This document shows, one piece after another, positions 6,837 to 8,256 of a stretch of 8,256 nucleotides of DNA (position 1 is the stretch's first letter; each line of letters begins with the position of its first letter). The position numbers were made by a program, and so were the translations under genes. Source of the DNA: Candidatus Methanosuratincola petrocarbonis (ex Vanwonterghem et al. 2016) (GTDB lineage Archaea > Thermoproteota > Methanomethylicia > Methanomethylicales > Methanomethylicaceae); the NCBI GenBank assembly GCA_001717015.1, contig MAGV01000058.1:885-9140 (forward strand), in the 5' to 3' direction. The notes under the pieces were generated by a model. It ran no database searches and was not told the DNA's origin. It saw only the letters and a program-made list of their open reading frames with translations.

Positions 6837-7018
6837 GGCAGCTGAACACCGGCCTCTTCTTTTATCCTCTTGAGCAGGTCCTCGCACCTCGCGATGGCTT
6901 CCCCGACCCTTTCCCGGTCCGCGTCTGTCAACCTGTGTGCTGGTGCCGTCCTCCTCAGGACCTGCTTCAAAGCTACCATCTCGCTTATTATCCCGTCCAC
7001 GCTCTCAGAGAGGCTCAT
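6833..7018 (-). CDS. Short SepCysE-like scaffold protein coupled to SepCysS
   Basis: This 61-residue protein is predicted almost wholly helical: one helix near 5-24 (VDGIISEMVALKQVLRR) and another near 31-55 (TDADRERVGEAIARCEDLLKRI), joined by a Pro/Ala turn. I do not see a clear sequence motif. The call rests on size, helix content and position directly before pscS. C-terminally truncated homologues of SepCysE, the scaffold that joins SepRS and SepCysS, are known to be fused or genetically coupled to SepCysS in diverse archaea. ATG 7018 is preferred over TTG 7021 because GGTGAT lies 5 bases upstream. Its TGA overlaps the pscS TTG start. It may tether tRNA(Cys) or SepRS to SepCysS. Alternatively it is an unrelated small helical partner; the coding status is solid, the function is inferred. 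Confidence 0.72.
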   Translation of the reverse strand: MSLSESVDGIISEMVALKQVLRRTAPAHRLTDADRERVGEAIARCEDLLKRIKEEAGVQLP

Positions 7019-7023
7019 CAAGA

Positions 7024-7029
7024 ATCACC
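7024..7029 (-). promoter_or_regulatory. Shine-Dalgarno site directly behind the tRNA 3' end
   Basis: GGTGAT, complementary to the 16S rRNA 3' end, starts one base after the encoded CCA of tRNA-Cys and ends 5 bases before ATG 7018. It decides the start of the SepCysE-like gene. Removal of the tRNA would leave it at the very 5' end of the message. Confidence 0.65.
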
Positions 7030-7030
7030 A

Positions 7031-7106
7031 TGGAGCTAGGGTAGGGATTTGAACCCCAGTGAAACGGGTCTGCAGCCCGTCGCCTAAACCACTCAGCCAC
7101 CCTAGC
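7031..7106 (-). tRNA. tRNA-Cys (GCA), CCA encoded
   Basis: The gene folds as a full cloverleaf. The acceptor stem GCTAGGG/CCCTAGC has 7 perfect pairs. The anticodon stem is ACGGG/CCCGT with loop CTGCAGA, giving anticodon GCA. The variable loop is 5 bases (TTCAC). The T arm is TGGGG-TTCAAAT-CCCTA, with one G-U pair. The D arm is weaker: three pairs including a G-U, with a G13/A22 mismatch. The discriminator base is U73, the expected identity element for cysteine, and CCA follows in the DNA (7031-7033). G37, next to the anticodon, is the position methylated to m1G in archaeal tRNA-Cys. There is no intron. Its location directly upstream of the SepCysE-like gene and pscS places the substrate RNA and its modifying enzyme in one unit. 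Confidence 0.96.
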
Positions 7107-7127
7107 ACGGAATCAGATTCTCCGTGC
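7105..7127. repeat. Inverted repeat over the tRNA-Cys transcription start
   Basis: Arms GCACGGA (7105-7111) and TCCGTGC (7121-7127) are perfect inverted copies around a 9-base centre. A nested pair, GAATC/GATTC (7110-7114 and 7116-7120), is almost on the same axis. It overlaps the first two bases of the tRNA and lies between it and the TATA box, so it could be an operator or a leader hairpin. It could also be chance. Confidence 0.45.
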
Positions 7128-7130
7128 ATA

Positions 7131-7140
7131 ACTATTTATT
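7131..7140 (-). promoter_or_regulatory. TATA box of the tRNA-Cys/pscS unit
   Basis: On the - strand AATAAATAGT, preceded by an A-rich run, is centred about 29 bases from the tRNA 5' end. This predicts a start within a few bases of the mature tRNA and therefore almost no leader. No second TATA box is available between the tRNA and the SepCysE-like gene, so read-through from this promoter is the simplest way to express all three genes. Confidence 0.6.
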
Positions 7141-7173
7141 TTTTCTTATGCGTGCAAGGGGGCATATCGGAAT

Positions 7174-7184
7174 GGCATATTTAG
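7174..7184 (+). promoter_or_regulatory. TATA-like element of the E1-like gene
   Basis: GGCATATTTAG lies 33-43 bases before ATG 7217 and would start transcription near 7204-7209. It supports the 7217 start and argues against a longer protein beginning at 7124. Confidence 0.45.
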
Positions 7185-7216
7185 GCAATCGCAGAGAAGT
7201 GTATTGGGTATCCAAG

Positions 7217-7966
7217 ATGGGCCTCAAAGAAAGCGAAAAGATCCGCTACAGCAGGCAGATTATGATAAAGGGGTGGGGAGAGGCAGCACAGCTTAGGTTG
7301 AAGGCTGCGAGGGTCGCCGTGATAGGCGTGGGCGGTCTCGGGAGCCCTGCTTCCCTCTACCTGGCTGCGGCAGGCGTCGGCTACCTGCGCCTAATCGACT
7401 GCGATGCGGTCGACCTCTCCAACCTTAACAGGCAGGTCCTCCACTGGAGCATTGACCTCGGGAGGCCAAAGGTAGAGTCCGCAGCCATGAAGCTGACCCA
7501 GCTCAACCCTGAGATCGAGGTTGACCCTGTAAATGAGGCGCTCACCGCTGATAATGTGGCCCAGCTTTTGAAGGGCATAGACGTTGTTGTGGACGGGCTT
7601 GACAACCTTCAGTCGCGATTCATTGTCAATGAAGCCTGCGTTTCCTTACGGATCCCATACATTTACGGGGCGGTGTATGGCATGGAGGGCTTCTTGACCA
7701 CTATCGTCCCTCAAAAGGGTCCATGCCTCAGGTGCATCTACCCTTCAGCATCCGCTCCTGCTGAGGCTTTCCCAGTGATGGGCACGTCACCTGGCGTTGT
7801 AGGATCCTTGGAGGCTGCAGAAGCACTGAAGCTGATTACCGGTATAGGGAAGCCCGCTATCGGTCGACTTGTTGTCTATGACGGCGAGCTCATGCATTTT
7901 GATGAGATCGCGGTAAAAAAGGACGAAGGGTGCCCTGTATGCTCAAGGCATAAGTCTATTCGATGA
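7217..7966 (+). CDS. E1-like adenylyltransferase, MoeB/ThiF/HesA family
   Basis: The 249-residue protein belongs to the enzymes that adenylate the C-terminal Gly of ubiquitin-like or sulfur-carrier proteins (ThiS, MoaD, SAMPs). The N-terminal RYSRQI precedes the nucleotide-binding loop GVGGLGSP (37-44). DCDAVDLSNLNRQ (61-73) supplies the Asp and the Asn-Arg-Gln; GRPKVESA and DGLDN (126-130) complete the ATP site. Two CxxC pairs, CLRC (170-173) and CPVC (239-242), should bind zinc. No cysteine occurs between them, so the thioester Cys of ThiF/UbaA-type enzymes is absent and the protein resembles the MoeB-like class in this respect. A frame open to 7124 would add 31 residues over the tRNA promoter; ATG 7217 matches the family start and the nearby TATA. 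Its carrier-protein partner is not in the window. The 3' end overlaps the next gene by 11 bases. Confidence 0.93.
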   Translation: MGLKESEKIRYSRQIMIKGWGEAAQLRLKAARVAVIGVGGLGSPASLYLAAAGVGYLRLIDCDAVDLSNLNRQVLHWSIDLGRPKVESAAMKLTQLNPEIEVDPVNEALTADNVAQLLKGIDVVVDGLDNLQSRFIVNEACVSLRIPYIYGAVYGMEGFLTTIVPQKGPCLRCIYPSASAPAEAFPVMGTSPGVVGSLEAAEALKLITGIGKPAIGRLVVYDGELMHFDEIAVKKDEGCPVCSRHKSIR

Positions 7967-8256
7967 ATTCGCGCCCAGTCTTCTTGAGGAGCCGTTCTCT
8001 GGCTACCCTCAGGGCTTCTTCTTCCCTCCTTGCCTCTTCCTCTATGCTCCTCGCTGGTCTGGCTAGCTCCCTCTCTTGGAGCCCGCAGGTGCCATTGGGG
8101 AGGAGTGCCCTCTTCTCGCAGAAGGCATAGTTGCACCTTGCTACGACGCACACATCCCCCACCCAGTTGCAGAAGGGAGTCCCGTCCCTGTTGCCTCTCT
8201 GCTCCCATGGGTTGCTGCGGAATCCCCTCGGCTGAGGGGCGCTCGATTTTATATAC
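7956..8256 (-). CDS. Unrecognised small Cys-rich, charged protein (start uncertain, probably partial)
   Basis: I do not recognise this protein. The frame stops at 7956-7958 and stays open to the right edge, about 99 residues. The first part has a Cys cluster spaced C-x6-C-x4-C-x4-C-x11-C (CNWVGDVC, ARCNYAFC, NGTC), which could bind zinc or an Fe-S cluster. The second part is a charged helix (SIEEEARREEEALRVARERL) that may form a coiled coil. The only standard start visible in frame is GTG 8162, giving 68 residues, but that would cut off the first Cys and has no Shine-Dalgarno site. Codons upstream of it end mostly in G or C, like those of neighbouring genes, so coding probably continues leftward of the message, past the edge. 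It overlaps the E1-like gene by 11 bases, tail to tail. Confidence 0.55.
   Translation of the reverse strand, partial: YIKSSAPQPRGFRSNPWEQRGNRDGTPFCNWVGDVCVVARCNYAFCEKRALLPNGTCGLQERELARPARSIEEEARREEEALRVARERLLKKTGREFIE

Noticed and set aside
6837..6887. A longer SepCysS starting at 6887
   Set aside because: The extra 17 residues lie entirely inside the SepCysE-like gene in another frame and are unlike SepCysS; the TTGA overlap gives a better start.
7035..7106. Reading the tRNA as a type II (Leu/Ser-like) species because of its D arm
   Set aside because: The variable loop is only 5 bases, the anticodon is GCA and the discriminator is U73, all consistent with cysteine.
7124..7216. A 31-residue N-terminal extension of the E1-like protein from ATG 7124
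   Set aside because: It would run through the tRNA-Cys promoter region, does not match the family N-terminus, and a TATA-like element at 7174-7184 fits a start at 7217.
7876..8208. A 110-codon frame on the - strand from ATG 8208
   Set aside because: It overlaps the conserved end of the E1-like gene by about 90 bases and reads as a low-complexity shadow of the Cys-cluster frame.
1..8256. CRISPR array, IS element, integrase or att site
   Set aside because: No spaced direct repeats, transposase motifs or target duplications were seen; the tRNA 3' end is not duplicated elsewhere in the window.

Overview
The window is archaeal, with roughly 55% GC and no sign of foreign or mobile DNA. The evidence is DNA topoisomerase VI, an archaeal/eukaryal-type TrpRS, the tRNA-dependent cysteine enzyme SepCysS, TATA-type promoters, and several genes that look leaderless. 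Shine-Dalgarno sites of the GGTGATC type, GTG/TTG starts and overlapping genes are also common. SepCysS beside a short SepCysE-like protein suggests a TACK-group archaeon (for example Bathyarchaeia or Methanomethylicia) rather than a class I methanogen. That placement is inference.

Layout, left to right. (1) A + strand operon holds the 3' end of the topoisomerase VI B-subunit gene, the complete A subunit (top6A), and a small LpdD-like protein. (2) ubiX, a flavin prenyltransferase, converges on the LpdD-like gene with overlapping 3' ends, so two proteins linked to prenylated-FMN chemistry sit side by side; no UbiD decarboxylase is in the window. (3) A single-domain Lrp/AsnC ligand-binding (RAM) protein follows on the + strand. 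(4) A - strand operon runs trpS, membrane-anchored thioredoxin-like protein, CcdA-type membrane protein; the last two overlap by one base and form a plausible thiol-redox relay. (5) A probably leaderless PHP-domain phosphoesterase diverges from trpS.

(6) The most interesting part is a compact - strand unit: tRNA-Cys(GCA) with encoded CCA, a 61-residue helical protein interpreted as a C-terminally truncated SepCysE, and SepCysS (pscS). The tRNA 3' end is 12 bases from the first start codon. The SepCysE-like stop and the SepCysS start are fused in a TTGA. Thus the tRNA substrate, a probable scaffold and the enzyme that turns Sep-tRNA(Cys) into Cys-tRNA(Cys) appear to share one promoter. SepRS, which would charge the tRNA, is not in the window.

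(7) Divergent from this unit is a MoeB/ThiF/HesA-type E1-like adenylyltransferase with two CxxC pairs but no cysteine at the usual catalytic position. (8) A small Cys-rich, charged protein on the - strand overlaps its 3' end and probably continues past the right edge.

Nearly all sequence is coding. The gaps are short promoter regions (2234-2411, 4815-4954, 7107-7216), and no gene-free stretch exceeds 300 bases. No CRISPR array, IS element or integrase was seen.
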